Under the pieces are notes generated by a model. That model made no database searches. It was not told the DNA's origin and was given only the letters and a program-made list of their open reading frames with translations. From contig DVND01000209.1 of the NCBI GenBank assembly GCA_018714645.1, positions 1-13,320 of the forward strand: 13,320 nt of DNA, written 5' to 3'. The translations under genes were made by a program, and so were the position numbers. How positions within the stretch are numbered: position 1 is the stretch's first letter; each line of letters opens with the position of its first letter. The stretch is from Candidatus Avimonoglobus intestinipullorum. GTDB taxonomy: Bacteria; Bacillota; Clostridia; UBA1381. This document shows positions 13,293-13,320 of the stretch, piece after piece.

Positions 13293-13320
13293 ATGCCAAT
13301 AGATATTAGAAAAATAATAT

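Noticed and set aside
13293..13320. ATG at 13293 as the start of a new gene (MPIDIRKII, perhaps a transposase-like protein)
   Set aside because: Only nine codons are visible, the ATG sits directly behind a terminator T-run, and the only SD-like bases are in the hairpin stem. The minus strand is equally plausible, so no gene is called.

Overview
The window looks like chromosomal DNA from a spore-forming, GC-rich member of the Clostridia (Firmicutes). The reasons are a sporulation/division cluster that matches the mazG-yabO-yabP-yabQ-divIC neighbourhood of Bacillus subtilis with an HU gene inserted after mazG, strong Shine-Dalgarno (SD) sites (GGAGG/AAGGAG types), consensus sigma-A promoters, TTG and GTG starts, and a methionine synthase whose reactivation domain is a separate gene. 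I see no rRNA, tRNA, CRISPR array, prophage, defence locus or intact mobile element. It is an ordinary core-genome segment with some unusual small-scale architecture.

Left part (1-3785, all minus strand, read right to left): a sigma-A promoter at 3757-3785 drives aroA (class II EPSP synthase) and mazG (NTP pyrophosphohydrolase). HU follows with its own promoter (1584-1613) and an intrinsic terminator (1202-1238). Next come rqcP/yabO (S4-domain ribosome quality-control factor), yabP and yabQ (spore cortex/forespore-engulfment-stage genes in B. subtilis) and the start of divIC (divisome), which runs off the window. A sigma-E-like site between yabO and yabP may give the two sporulation genes their own promoter. 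The yabQ frame has no stop before the window edge and overlaps divIC by at least 119 bp.

Middle part (3786-8420): a plus-strand SpoVB/YabM-type flippase gene diverges from aroA. It meets the minus-strand CCA-adding enzyme gene tail to tail; their stop codons share one TTAA inside a bidirectional hairpin terminator. The natural ATG start of the CCA gene is followed by an in-frame TAA at codon 3, so a GTG 33 bp downstream is the best usable start. To its right lie two single-gene minus-strand units: an M14 zinc peptidase and a small-multidrug-export (COG2426) membrane protein, each closed by a strong terminator.

Right part (8421-13320, plus strand): a free-standing 211-residue RpiB/LacAB-type isomerase gene starting at TTG, with its own promoter and terminator, then a three-gene overlapping methionine operon: metF (makes 5-methyl-THF), a stand-alone MetH reactivation-domain protein, and metH (Hcy, pterin and B12 domains only). 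A near-perfect sigma-A promoter with a short leader drives this operon, with no visible riboswitch. A long-loop bidirectional hairpin ends the operon, and the last 30 bases are AT-rich and undetermined.
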